This document shows positions 7,740 to 15,526 of a stretch of 21,663 nt of DNA, piece after piece; positions within the stretch are counted from its first letter, which is position 1, and each line of letters begins with the position of its first letter. The stretch is from Campylobacteraceae bacterium (GTDB lineage: Bacteria; Campylobacterota; Campylobacteria; Campylobacterales; Campylobacteraceae): NCBI GenBank assembly GCA_031259875.1, contig JAIRKW010000176.1, positions 1 to 21,663 of the forward strand. Reading direction: 5' to 3'. The notes below the pieces were generated by a model. The model was not told where the DNA came from. It was given only the letters and a program-made list of their open reading frames with translations, and ran no database searches. Position numbers and translations under genes: made by a program.

Positions 7740-9167
7740 ATGGGCAAATTTGTAAGTAATGTAGAGGAGTTCTTTGCATTTTGCAAAAAAAACGAAGTTA
7801 AATTTGTGGATTTCAGATTTACCGACTTAAAAGGTGCGTGGCATCATTTAACTTATACTATAGAGGCTATCGATGAAGAGTCTATCAAATCTATTCCGTT
7901 TGACGGCTCATCCATTGAGGCTTGGCAGCCCATCAACAAATCAGATATGTTGTTAATTCCGGACGTACCTACAGCGTTTTTAGACCCATTCACAGCAGAC
8001 GTTACCGTTGTAGTATTTTGCGATGTATATGACATTTATAAAGGTGATTTATACGAGAAGTGTCCAAGAAGCATTGCAAAAAAAGCACTTGAGCACCTTA
8101 AAAAATCGGGCATCGGCGATGAAGCTTACTTTGGGCCGGAAAATGAATTTTTCGTATTTGACAATGTAAGAATTAGAGACGATATTAACTGCGGATATTA
8201 TGAAGTGGACTCCGAAGAGGGTATCTGGAATACAGCTACAAGCTATAAAGACGGCTACAACACAGGACATAGACCAGGTACTAAAGGCGGATATTTCCCT
8301 TGCCAGCCTGTAGATTCTATGGTTGATTTAAGAGCGGAAATGGTGCAGGTATTAAATCAAATCGGCATTGAAACTTTCGTTCTTCACCATGAAGTTGCGC
8401 AAGCTCAAGGCGAGATAGGCGTAAAATTCGGTAATCTCATTGAAGCAGCCGATAATGTCCAAAAATACAAATATGTTGTTAAAATGGTAGCACACCTAAA
8501 CGGCAAAACAGCTACCTTTATGCCTAAACCTCTCTACGGCGATAATGGCAGCGGCATGCATACGCACCAATCCATTTGGAAAGACGGCAAAAATCTCTTC
8601 TATAAACAGGGCGGATACTCTAACTTAAGCGATGTAGCTAAGTGGTATATCGGCGGTGTTTTAGCGCACGCACGAAGCGTAGCGGCATTTACAAATGCTT
8701 CTACAAATTCTTATAAGAGATTAATACCCGGTTTTGAAGCTCCATCGATTTTAACTTATTCATCGCAAAATCGTTCAGCTTCGTGCCGTATTCCGTACAA
8801 TGCAGGAGAAAAATCGGTACGAGCAGAGTTTAGATTTCCTGACGCAACAGGCTGCCCGTATTTAGCATTTTCAGCTATGCTTTTAGCAGGACTTGACGGT
8901 ATCAAAAATAAAATCGAACCAGTAGGCCCAATGGATGAGGATTTATTTGAACTTACGCTTGCAGAAATTAGAGAAAAAGGCATCAACCAAATGCCGCATA
9001 CGTTAAGAGGTTCTCTTGAAGCATTAATTCGTGATAATGAGTATTTAAAGCCTGTTATGACAAGTGAATTTATAGATACTTATCAGCACTACAAATTTTC
9101 AACTCAAGTTTGGCCTGACGAAGCCCGCCCAACAGCATTTGAATTTAAAACAACATACTCCTGCTAA
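7740..9167 (+). CDS. glnA: Type I glutamine synthetase
   Basis: Glutamine synthetase condenses glutamate and ammonia with ATP and is the entry point for ammonia assimilation. The 475-residue frame has the GSI blocks: FDGSSIEAW near residue 58, GPENEFFVFD, NGSGMHTHQS (metal/ATP-binding region), PGFEAP and NRSASCRIP. It forms dodecamers in this family. At the site equivalent to the adenylylated tyrosine (E. coli Tyr397 in NLYDLP), the sequence is DLFELT with Phe403, so classic GlnE adenylylation should not be possible. H. pylori GlnA is reported to lack this Tyr as well. It has its own promoter and is followed by a long stem-loop and then by the signalling cassette. Confidence 0.97.
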   Translation: MGKFVSNVEEFFAFCKKNEVKFVDFRFTDLKGAWHHLTYTIEAIDEESIKSIPFDGSSIEAWQPINKSDMLLIPDVPTAFLDPFTADVTVVVFCDVYDIYKGDLYEKCPRSIAKKALEHLKKSGIGDEAYFGPENEFFVFDNVRIRDDINCGYYEVDSEEGIWNTATSYKDGYNTGHRPGTKGGYFPCQPVDSMVDLRAEMVQVLNQIGIETFVLHHEVAQAQGEIGVKFGNLIEAADNVQKYKYVVKMVAHLNGKTATFMPKPLYGDNGSGMHTHQSIWKDGKNLFYKQGGYSNLSDVAKWYIGGVLAHARSVAAFTNASTNSYKRLIPGFEAPSILTYSSQNRSASCRIPYNAGEKSVRAEFRFPDATGCPYLAFSAMLLAGLDGIKNKIEPVGPMDEDLFELTLAEIREKGINQMPHTLRGSLEALIRDNEYLKPVMTSEFIDTYQHYKFSTQVWPDEARPTAFEFKTTYSC

Positions 9168-9177
9168 TTTTTAACCC

Positions 9178-9213
9178 TTATCCCCCAAAATATTGATAAA
9201 TTTTGGGGGATAA
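9178..9213 (+). terminator. Long perfect stem-loop after glnA
   Basis: A 14-bp perfect inverted repeat (TTATCCCCCAAAAT pairing with ATTTTGGGGGATAA) encloses an 8-base loop, starting 11 bases after the glnA stop. The stem is followed by TCCTCTC, not by a run of T, on either strand. It could therefore be an imperfect terminator, a barrier protecting the glnA mRNA 3' end, or a partial read-through control between glnA and the next gene. Confidence 0.6.
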
Positions 9214-9248
9214 TCCTCTCAATTTATTTCAATTATGAGATGTTTTTC

Positions 9249-9306
9249 TTGCAAGATTTATTTAATCTAATATAAGATAGAATGTACACATTACATTTTT
9301 TAAGGA
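9249..9306 (+). promoter_or_regulatory. Promoter and ribosome site of the signalling cassette
   Basis: TTGCAA (9249-9254) and TATAAG (9271-9276) are spaced by 16 bases and form a plausible sigma-70 promoter with initiation near 9283. AAGGA (9302-9306) then lies 8 bases before a TTG codon at 9315. An ATG at 9282 would sit at the transcription start with no ribosome site, so the TTG is preferred as the start of the PAS gene. Confidence 0.5.
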
Positions 9307-9314
9307 AGCAGACC

Positions 9315-10226
9315 TTGATTTTATATGATAAAAATACTAAATTTATAGGTGCGAGCGCGGACATACTTTCTGTTCTTGGGTATGAGGATATGAATGCATT
9401 TATGGCATACAATAATGATGTAGCAGACCTTTTCGTAAAAAGACAGGGATATGTTCATAAGTTTGATGATTTTTCATGGATTAATTATGTCTTAAACGGC
9501 AGCCTCCCAAATAAAAATGTTATCATCAGAACACGCAATGGCGGCGAAGTTGAAGCTTCAATATCTATCACAGAGGTATTTCTTGCAGATACGCAAAATG
9601 AAAAATATTACCTTATATCACTGAAAAATGTACATTATGTAGAGGCCAAAGTCACTGAAAATACAATCAAACAGCCAATATTTAAGATTAAAAATGAAAA
9701 TGAACCGATAACTGCAGCGGTTGAATTTAACAAAAATGTGCAAAACGGCAAAAGCACCGAAGAGAGTGCAAAAGTTACTTTTATAATGAGCGAACCAGAT
9801 ACTCAATCCGAATTCACAACACCTGATTTCAAAGCCGACTCTAATGCAAAAACTGAACAAAACGGTGAAGAGTTAAAGATATTTAAAGAAGAGAAAAAAC
9901 CGGTAGTAGTCAAAATTGATATTCAAGAAGTTTCCGACATACTTGGTATTAGCCGAGATAATGTTGTAAAATATATGAAAGAATATGCCTTATATCTTGA
10001 AGAGGCCGTTAAATCTTTACATTTATTATACGAGAGCAAAGATACAGTTAAAATAAAAAGCATATTGGCCAATTTAATTGGCATTGGCAGCAATTTGCGA
10101 ATAAAAGAGCTTGTGCAGAGTTTTCAAAAGCTGTTATCAATAGACATAAATGCTGATAAAAACGAAATATTGAATGAATTTGAAAAGATTGCTTTCGAAT
10201 TTAAGCAATCGGCATTGAAATTATAA
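9315..10226 (+). CDS. PAS-domain protein with degenerate C-terminal Hpt-like domain
   Basis: The product is 303 residues from the TTG start. Residues 1-105 look like a PAS sensor fold (LYDKNTKFIGASADILSVLG ... then a block around GEVEASISITEVF). A charged, low-complexity linker runs to about 198. Residues 199-303 resemble the Hpt domains common in Campylobacterota signalling proteins, whose motif is roughly IAHLLKG.SSNLRI. Here the aligned stretch is LANLIGIGSNLRI, with Ala252 in place of the phospho-accepting His and Ile in place of the Lys. It has no membrane segment and is probably cytoplasmic. The next gene (hybrid kinase) starts 16 bases later, so the two are almost certainly co-expressed. 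The function is unknown; a regulatory partner of that kinase is the natural inference. Confidence 0.8.
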   Translation: MILYDKNTKFIGASADILSVLGYEDMNAFMAYNNDVADLFVKRQGYVHKFDDFSWINYVLNGSLPNKNVIIRTRNGGEVEASISITEVFLADTQNEKYYLISLKNVHYVEAKVTENTIKQPIFKIKNENEPITAAVEFNKNVQNGKSTEESAKVTFIMSEPDTQSEFTTPDFKADSNAKTEQNGEELKIFKEEKKPVVVKIDIQEVSDILGISRDNVVKYMKEYALYLEEAVKSLHLLYESKDTVKIKSILANLIGIGSNLRIKELVQSFQKLLSIDINADKNEILNEFEKIAFEFKQSALKL

Positions 10227-10242
10227 TTTAAGGATTAGTCCC

Positions 10243-13200
10243 ATGTTTAACATAAAAACAAAAAATATGTTGAGAATGATAGCTCAATTTCCACTGACTA
10301 TTCTTTTTATACTTTCATCTTATTATTTATATATATCATTTACGGCATATCAAAACATTACAAAGTTTAAGCAAAAAAACGAAGAAAGCGTCATGCTAAA
10401 TAAATTAGCTATAGAGCTTGCTGTCGAAAGAGGTTTAACCAATGCTTACTTGAGCAGTTCAGGTATCATTGCAAAAGATATTATTCCTCAGCAAAGAATC
10501 AAAACAAACACTTCCATAAAAGCATTTAATAATTACTATATCGACCATGAAATGAGCTCCAGAGTTCAAAAAATAACCGAGCAGTTATCTCAGCTTCAGG
10601 CAACAAGAAATAAGATTGATAATCTTGAAAACACACCAGAAGAGATATTTTTCAATTATTATACTCAGATAAATCAAAATATGCTGGATGAGATGCGCGA
10701 TGCAGCTTTGTCTGCAACAACAAACAGCCGAATAACCTCTCTTAGTAACGCTCTTATTTCGGCATATCACGATATGGAATATACAGGTCAAGAGAGAGGC
10801 TTTATGGCAGGCGTACTGTCATCTTACGAACCGATACCTGAAGAGTCTTTACGTATTTGGATTAAGATATCAAGTCAAACAAATACCATTCAAACGGCAG
10901 GTTTACAGGCAAGCGGCATAGAAGAAGCTTTGTATAATATTTTAAACTCCAATGAGGCACAACGGGTATACTCCGACATAGAAGAGGCAAAAGGAGGCAT
11001 TATGCAAGCTTCTGCTACGGGTGAATTTATGATTGACCCAACTCTTTGGTTTACCATGATGACAAGTAAAATTACCATATTAAATTCAGCAGCGTCAAGT
11101 ATTCAAGCAGTTCTTAATATAGAGATATCAAAATATATGCAAGAAAACATCAGGAATTTTATTATTGCAGCAGCTGTTTGGATTATATCGTGTTTGCTGC
11201 TTTTGATGGGCTTTGTGTACACAAGAAAATTCTTTAAAAATATTCAAGATTTGGGAAATGTATTTTCCAGAGTTGAAGATTTAGCCGGAACTCAAAACAG
11301 ACTTGATTTAGATACAGCAGAAGATACAAGCAAAGCGTATAAAATTATCGACCAAGCCCTTATAAACATTGCCCACGAGAAGAGAAAAGCGGAAGAGGCA
11401 AGCGCAGCAAAAAGTATATTCCTTGCTAATATGTCGCATGAAATCAGAACGCCGTTAAATGGCATTATCGGCTTTACAGATCTTTTAAGAGAGAGTGGAC
11501 TTGACGGTGAAAAACTTGAATTTGTGGAAGTCATACAAAAAAGTTCAGAAAATCTGCTTACAATTATCAATAATGTTCTTGACTTATCTAAAATTGAGAG
11601 CAATAAAGTTGAGCTTGATGAAATTCCATTCCTGCCTATCCAAGAGTTTGAAAATGCCATTGAAGTTTACGGACCTAAAGCAGCTGAAAAAAATATACAA
11701 CTATCGGCTTATATTGACCCGAGTCTCACAAATTATTTAAAGGGTGATATTACAAAAATCAAAGAGGTTTTAATCAACCTTATGAGTAATGCTGTCAAAT
11801 TTACAGCCCAAAATGGCGCTATTGTCGTATCTGTTTTGAGACTTGAAACTATGGTGCAGGGAAGCACAAGAGTACAATTCAGCGTAGAAGATAATGGTGT
11901 TGGCATACCTCAATCAAAACTTCAAGATATATTCAACGCTTTTTCGCAGGCAGACTCTACAATCACAAGAAAATATGGCGGAACAGGTCTTGGACTTACA
12001 ATTTCATCAAAATTTGTCGATATGATGGGCGGACAATTGCAAGTTGAGAGCATAGAAGGCAAAGGAAGTAAATTTTTCTTTGCATTAGACCTTGTAGAAA
12101 CACCTTCAAATGAGCCTAGTTTATCACAGGCATATCCTGAATATAGATTTGCCATGTTTACAAAAGCCAATAATCCTAAAATTTATGAGAAATTTATAAG
12201 GTCATACTTAGAATATTTCGGTTCGCAAGTCTTACAATACTCATCATTCGATGAGCTTAAAAAACTTGTTTATGACTCATCTATTAACTCTATATTTTTA
12301 GATTTTGAAAATGTTACGGAAGAGGATATAAAACAGTATAAAAAGATACAACTACCTATAGTAGTAATCATGAAACCATCCCATCAAAAACGCTTTGATG
12401 AGTTCAATACGGAATTTATATCATCTATTTTTGAGCCTATTAATATCACAAAGCTTACTAAAGTATTGGAGCAAAAGAGAGATAAATTACCAAAAGAAGA
12501 GACGCAAACGCTTAAACATACACAGCAACCGGTACAGCCAATACAACAGCCTGCAATCGAGTCAAATCCATCACCCTTTACGGCTTTGTCTGCTCAGCAC
12601 CAGTCTGACGCTGCAATTCAAACCGAACAGACGATAACATTCAAGCTTGATGAAGAGCCTGTTGAGACTAAACATATTAATACAGAATCAGGGGTATCAA
12701 AAGAAGAGATAAAAGTTAATGAGGAGACTAAATTGGATATTAAATTTGATTTAAAAGAAGAAACGCCTGCAATTACTATCTCTCCCGTATTTGAAAAAAC
12801 ACAGCAGGAGACAGTAAAAACCCCCGAATATGAGACTCCGGTATCACCTGCAGTTGAACCTGCAGCATCTCCTGTCACTTCGATACAAACACAAGTATCT
12901 GCTCTAGTGCAGCAAACACAATTTTTCACGCAAGCGACAACCCCAATATCACAGCCAACAATACAGCAACCAGCAGCATACCGACAAACTCCCGGAACAA
13001 TGTTTAATGCGAAGATTCTTGTGGCCGAAGATAATGAGATTAACCAAAAGCTCATAAAAAGAGCTTTGCAAGATATCGGACTTACTATAACAATAGTTCC
13101 GAATGGTCTTTTAGCTGTTGAAAAAAGCAAAGAAGAGCAGTTTGATATAATTTTTATGGATATTGCAATGCCGGTTATGGACGGCGTTGAGGCAACGCAT

Positions 13201-13896
13201 CAAATTATCAAACATGAACAATCAACAGGCAAAAAGCATGTTCCTATAATTGCTGTCACAGCAAATGCATTAAAAGGCGACAGAGAGCGTTTCATGAGTG
13301 AAGGATTGGATGAGTATGTAACAAAACCTATTAAAAAAGATGCTATTTTAAGAGTTTTGAATATGTTCATGCCTGATAAAATTATCCCAGACCCAAAAGT
13401 TGAAAAAGCTATAAATCAAAAATTTGAGTCGATTACTTCAAGCGATACTGCATTGCCAGAATCCGTCGCAGCACTGCAAACAGCTCCGTTGACTCCTGCT
13501 CAAATAATTCAAACGCAAGCAGAGCCAACAATAGAGACAAAAGACGTTTTGATATATAAAAAGACATCTCTTGAGACCGATATATTTGCACACGTTATAG
13601 AGCAATTCGGCAACTCTATCGCAACAGTAAGTGATGTTGCGGAGATTAGAAAAATACTTGAAAATACGCATATAAAAGTAATCATTCTTGATAAGGAGTT
13701 AGGAGAAGGAACTTTAAGCGCAATTTTAAATATTATAAAAGATGCTGAAGACAAACATAATAAAGGTCATATGGCAACTATACTCTTTTATGATATTGAC
13801 ACATGTTCTGAGGCAGAAGCAGCTAAGTTTAATGAAGTCAAAAAGAATATCATCAGTAAACAGTTGCTCAAAACGCTGATAGCAAAGTATCTATAA
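10243..13896 (+). CDS. NIT-domain hybrid histidine kinase with one canonical and two degenerate receiver modules
   Basis: This 1217-residue membrane kinase has, in order: a membrane segment at about 12-34; a periplasmic NIT-type (nitrate/nitrite sensing) domain with ELAVERGLTNAYLSS from residue 58 and a second ERG motif near 186; a second membrane segment at 307-327; a short helical linker without a clear HAMP; HisKA with His399 in MSHEIRTPLNG; and HATPase with Asn516, DNGVGIP (550-556) and GGTGLGL (579-585). A receiver-like module follows at about 634-750 with Asp687 but no acidic pair and Glu731 in place of the conserved Lys. Then come a Gln/Pro/Thr-rich linker, a canonical receiver at about 924-1045 (Glu929/Asp930, Asp973, Thr1006, Lys1028), another linker, and a second receiver-like module from about 1101 with Asp1150. 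AAGGA is 8 bases before the ATG. The ligand is inferred. Confidence 0.93.
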   Translation: MFNIKTKNMLRMIAQFPLTILFILSSYYLYISFTAYQNITKFKQKNEESVMLNKLAIELAVERGLTNAYLSSSGIIAKDIIPQQRIKTNTSIKAFNNYYIDHEMSSRVQKITEQLSQLQATRNKIDNLENTPEEIFFNYYTQINQNMLDEMRDAALSATTNSRITSLSNALISAYHDMEYTGQERGFMAGVLSSYEPIPEESLRIWIKISSQTNTIQTAGLQASGIEEALYNILNSNEAQRVYSDIEEAKGGIMQASATGEFMIDPTLWFTMMTSKITILNSAASSIQAVLNIEISKYMQENIRNFIIAAAVWIISCLLLLMGFVYTRKFFKNIQDLGNVFSRVEDLAGTQNRLDLDTAEDTSKAYKIIDQALINIAHEKRKAEEASAAKSIFLANMSHEIRTPLNGIIGFTDLLRESGLDGEKLEFVEVIQKSSENLLTIINNVLDLSKIESNKVELDEIPFLPIQEFENAIEVYGPKAAEKNIQLSAYIDPSLTNYLKGDITKIKEVLINLMSNAVKFTAQNGAIVVSVLRLETMVQGSTRVQFSVEDNGVGIPQSKLQDIFNAFSQADSTITRKYGGTGLGLTISSKFVDMMGGQLQVESIEGKGSKFFFALDLVETPSNEPSLSQAYPEYRFAMFTKANNPKIYEKFIRSYLEYFGSQVLQYSSFDELKKLVYDSSINSIFLDFENVTEEDIKQYKKIQLPIVVIMKPSHQKRFDEFNTEFISSIFEPINITKLTKVLEQKRDKLPKEETQTLKHTQQPVQPIQQPAIESNPSPFTALSAQHQSDAAIQTEQTITFKLDEEPVETKHINTESGVSKEEIKVNEETKLDIKFDLKEETPAITISPVFEKTQQETVKTPEYETPVSPAVEPAASPVTSIQTQVSALVQQTQFFTQATTPISQPTIQQPAAYRQTPGTMFNAKILVAEDNEINQKLIKRALQDIGLTITIVPNGLLAVEKSKEEQFDIIFMDIAMPVMDGVEATHQIIKHEQSTGKKHVPIIAVTANALKGDRERFMSEGLDEYVTKPIKKDAILRVLNMFMPDKIIPDPKVEKAINQKFESITSSDTALPESVAALQTAPLTPAQIIQTQAEPTIETKDVLIYKKTSLETDIFAHVIEQFGNSIATVSDVAEIRKILENTHIKVIILDKELGEGTLSAILNIIKDAEDKHNKGHMATILFYDIDTCSEAEAAKFNEVKKNIISKQLLKTLIAKYL

Positions 13897-13908
13897 GGAA
13901 GAAAACAG

Positions 13909-14286
13909 ATGAAGAAGCTTAAGGTATTATCTGTAGACGACGATTTCATTAACCTAAAGTTAGTTAATGCTATGTTAAAGAAAAATCCGAATGTCTTGTG
14001 TGTTATAGAAGCGTCAAACGGTCTTGAGGCGCTTAATATCCTAAAACGCGAACAGGATATTGACGTGGTGCTATTGGATATTAAAATGCCTGTTATGGAT
14101 GGTATAGAGTTTCTGGCTAATATACGTTCTCAAGGACTTAAAAATATGCCGATTATAGTTCTTACGACAGATGAGACTAAAAAGTATGAAGCACTTGAAA
14201 ACGGCGCTCACGACTTTTTAGTAAAACCGTTAAGAGAACCTGAACTGTCAGATAAGATTTTTAAAATTGCACAGCTTTTAGATTAA
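13909..14286 (+). CDS. Single-domain (CheY-like) response regulator
   Basis: This 125-residue protein is a receiver domain alone. The phosphorylation pocket is complete: Asp10/Asp11 in SVDDD, Asp57 in LLDIKMPVMDG, Thr86/Thr87 and Lys106 in LVKPL. There is no DNA-binding or enzymatic output domain, so it must act by protein contact or as a phosphate sink or shuttle. It begins 12 bases after the hybrid kinase stop, with AAGGAAG overlapping that stop. It is the last gene of the cassette. Its TAA stop overlaps the hisG stop on the other strand (shared TTAA). It is not obviously the chemotaxis CheY, since no chemotaxis genes are nearby. Confidence 0.95.
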   Translation: MKKLKVLSVDDDFINLKLVNAMLKKNPNVLCVIEASNGLEALNILKREQDIDVVLLDIKMPVMDGIEFLANIRSQGLKNMPIIVLTTDETKKYEALENGAHDFLVKPLREPELSDKIFKIAQLLD

Positions 14287-14894
14287 GAGATAACCTTTTT
14301 GATACTAGCATGAATAGCTAGTATCTCTTCTTTTTTTGATATAAAGCTATTTTTATTACAAACTAAATATGCTGATGAGTGCGATATCGTCTCTACTACT
14401 TTAAGTCCATTTTGTTCCATTGTAGAGCCTGTCTCTACAAGATCTACTATTGCATCGGCAAGCCCTACAAGCGGAGCCAACTCAATAGAGCCATAAAGTT
14501 TTATCACTTTAACGGCTACAGCTTTTTGAGAGAAGTATTTTCTTGCAATATTCTCCATTTTAGTAGCTATTTTTATCTCAGGCAGTGAAAAGTCAAATTC
14601 TTTATCCTTTGGCATACCTATGCAAACCCTGCATTTACCGATACCTAAATCCAACAATCTAGTTAAATCCGCGCTCTGCTCCTCTAAAACATCAAGCCCT
14701 ACAACGCCTATATCGGCAGCTTGATTAAGAACATAAGCTGGAATATCCTGACTTCTTACTAATAAAAATTTAAAACCACTCGCTTCTAAAATTAACTTTT
14801 TATCATCAAATACGAATTGTTTTTTAAAAACTTTTTCAAATATCTTAAGTGTATCTTGTGCTATTCGCCCTTTTGGCAAAGCAATTGTTAACAT
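14283..14894 (-). CDS. hisG: ATP phosphoribosyltransferase, short form (HisG-S)
   Basis: HisG catalyses the first step of histidine synthesis, joining ATP and PRPP to give phosphoribosyl-ATP. The 203-residue frame is the short form, which lacks the C-terminal histidine-sensing domain and in other bacteria works with HisZ. Recognisable blocks are ALPKGRIAQDTL at the N-terminus, DIGVVGLDVLEE (61-72) and the PRPP loop DLVETGSTMEQNGL (151-164). HisZ is not in the window. The ATG lies inside the coaX stop region (7-base overlap). The stop overlaps the response regulator stop on the other strand, and the last codons contain that operon's terminator hairpin. Confidence 0.96.
   Translation of the reverse strand: MLTIALPKGRIAQDTLKIFEKVFKKQFVFDDKKLILEASGFKFLLVRSQDIPAYVLNQAADIGVVGLDVLEEQSADLTRLLDLGIGKCRVCIGMPKDKEFDFSLPEIKIATKMENIARKYFSQKAVAVKVIKLYGSIELAPLVGLADAIVDLVETGSTMEQNGLKVVETISHSSAYLVCNKNSFISKKEEILAIHASIKKVIS
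14301..14337 (+). terminator. Rho-independent terminator of the signalling cassette, inside the hisG 3' end
   Basis: A 9-bp perfect stem (GATACTAGC pairing with GCTAGTATC, loop ATGAATA) begins 15 bases after the response regulator stop and is followed by TCTTCTTTTTTT. On the plus strand this is a good intrinsic terminator. The same bases encode the last part of HisG on the minus strand (EILAIHASIKK). The minus-strand reading lacks a U-tract, so it should not stop hisG transcription. Confidence 0.8.
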
Positions 14895-15523
14895 TTAAAT
14901 TTTCCTTTTTTTAACTCTTCAACTGTGTTTAAAAGTGTCTTAAACACTATCATTCTATCAAAAACTCCATTTTCAAAAAAACTTGATAAATATTCGCCAT
15001 CCCCGCCGGTAAAATAAATATTTTTACCGTCAGCGATATTTTGTATAGTCAAAACCAGTGATTTTAAAACGGCAAAACTGATAGCATCTTTTGTATTTTT
15101 AGGCAAACTGTTTAATGAAATTTCTCTATTTATATCAAAATTCAAACGCGGCGATATATCTTTATAAGCCTTTTCGTACGCTTTGAGTCCGGGCAGTATA
15201 AATCCGCCCTGATGCTTCCCTCCACTCATAACATCAACAGTTATTGCACTTCCAGCATCAACAACTACACCTTCATGGACTGATTTGCAAGCACAGATTC
15301 TATCTATGCCTATACCTTTATACGGTGTGTCAATTTTTATAAAACTCTCCAAATCAATAAAATTCTCCCGCTTTTTCAAAACTTGGCGCAAAGAATCATT
15401 AACGCATATATAGTAAACCTTACCGCCAAATACAGAAGATAAAAATCTTTCCAAACTCTCTATAACAAACTCACCTTCCCTTAAAAGGTGAGCATTTGTA
15501 TTTCCAATATCGCAAAGTATCAA
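14888..15523 (-). CDS. coaX: Type III pantothenate kinase
   Basis: CoaX phosphorylates pantothenate with ATP, the first step of coenzyme A synthesis, and differs from CoaA in being insensitive to CoA feedback. The 211-residue protein has the ASKHA-fold motifs: DIGNTN with Asp5 (phosphate loop 1), GIGIDR (70-75), DAGSAITVD (89-97, phosphate loop 2, where many homologues have Thr in place of the first Ser) and FTGGDGEYL near the C-terminus. It is short, like the H. pylori enzyme. The start is TTG, 3 bases after the lipoprotein stop, with only a weak GAG upstream, so coupling to the preceding gene is likely. Confidence 0.93.
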   Translation of the reverse strand: MILCDIGNTNAHLLREGEFVIESLERFLSSVFGGKVYYICVNDSLRQVLKKRENFIDLESFIKIDTPYKGIGIDRICACKSVHEGVVVDAGSAITVDVMSGGKHQGGFILPGLKAYEKAYKDISPRLNFDINREISLNSLPKNTKDAISFAVLKSLVLTIQNIADGKNIYFTGGDGEYLSSFFENGVFDRMIVFKTLLNTVEELKKGKFKC

Positions 15524-15526
15524 AGT

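Noticed and set aside
9282..9314. ATG start of the PAS gene at 9282
   Set aside because: It coincides with the predicted transcription start and has no Shine-Dalgarno; the TTG at 9315 has AAGGA 8 bases upstream and begins at the PAS domain.
10084..10098. Sigma-54-like element (TTGGCAG...TTTGC) within the PAS gene
   Set aside because: The spacing between GG and GC is 9, not the required 10, and it lies inside coding sequence.
12618..13130. 170-codon minus-strand open frame opposite the kinase linker
   Set aside because: It is antisense to a clearly coding kinase segment, is Cys/Val/Ser-rich in a way typical of reversed Gln/Thr/Ala codons, and shows no domain or ribosome site.
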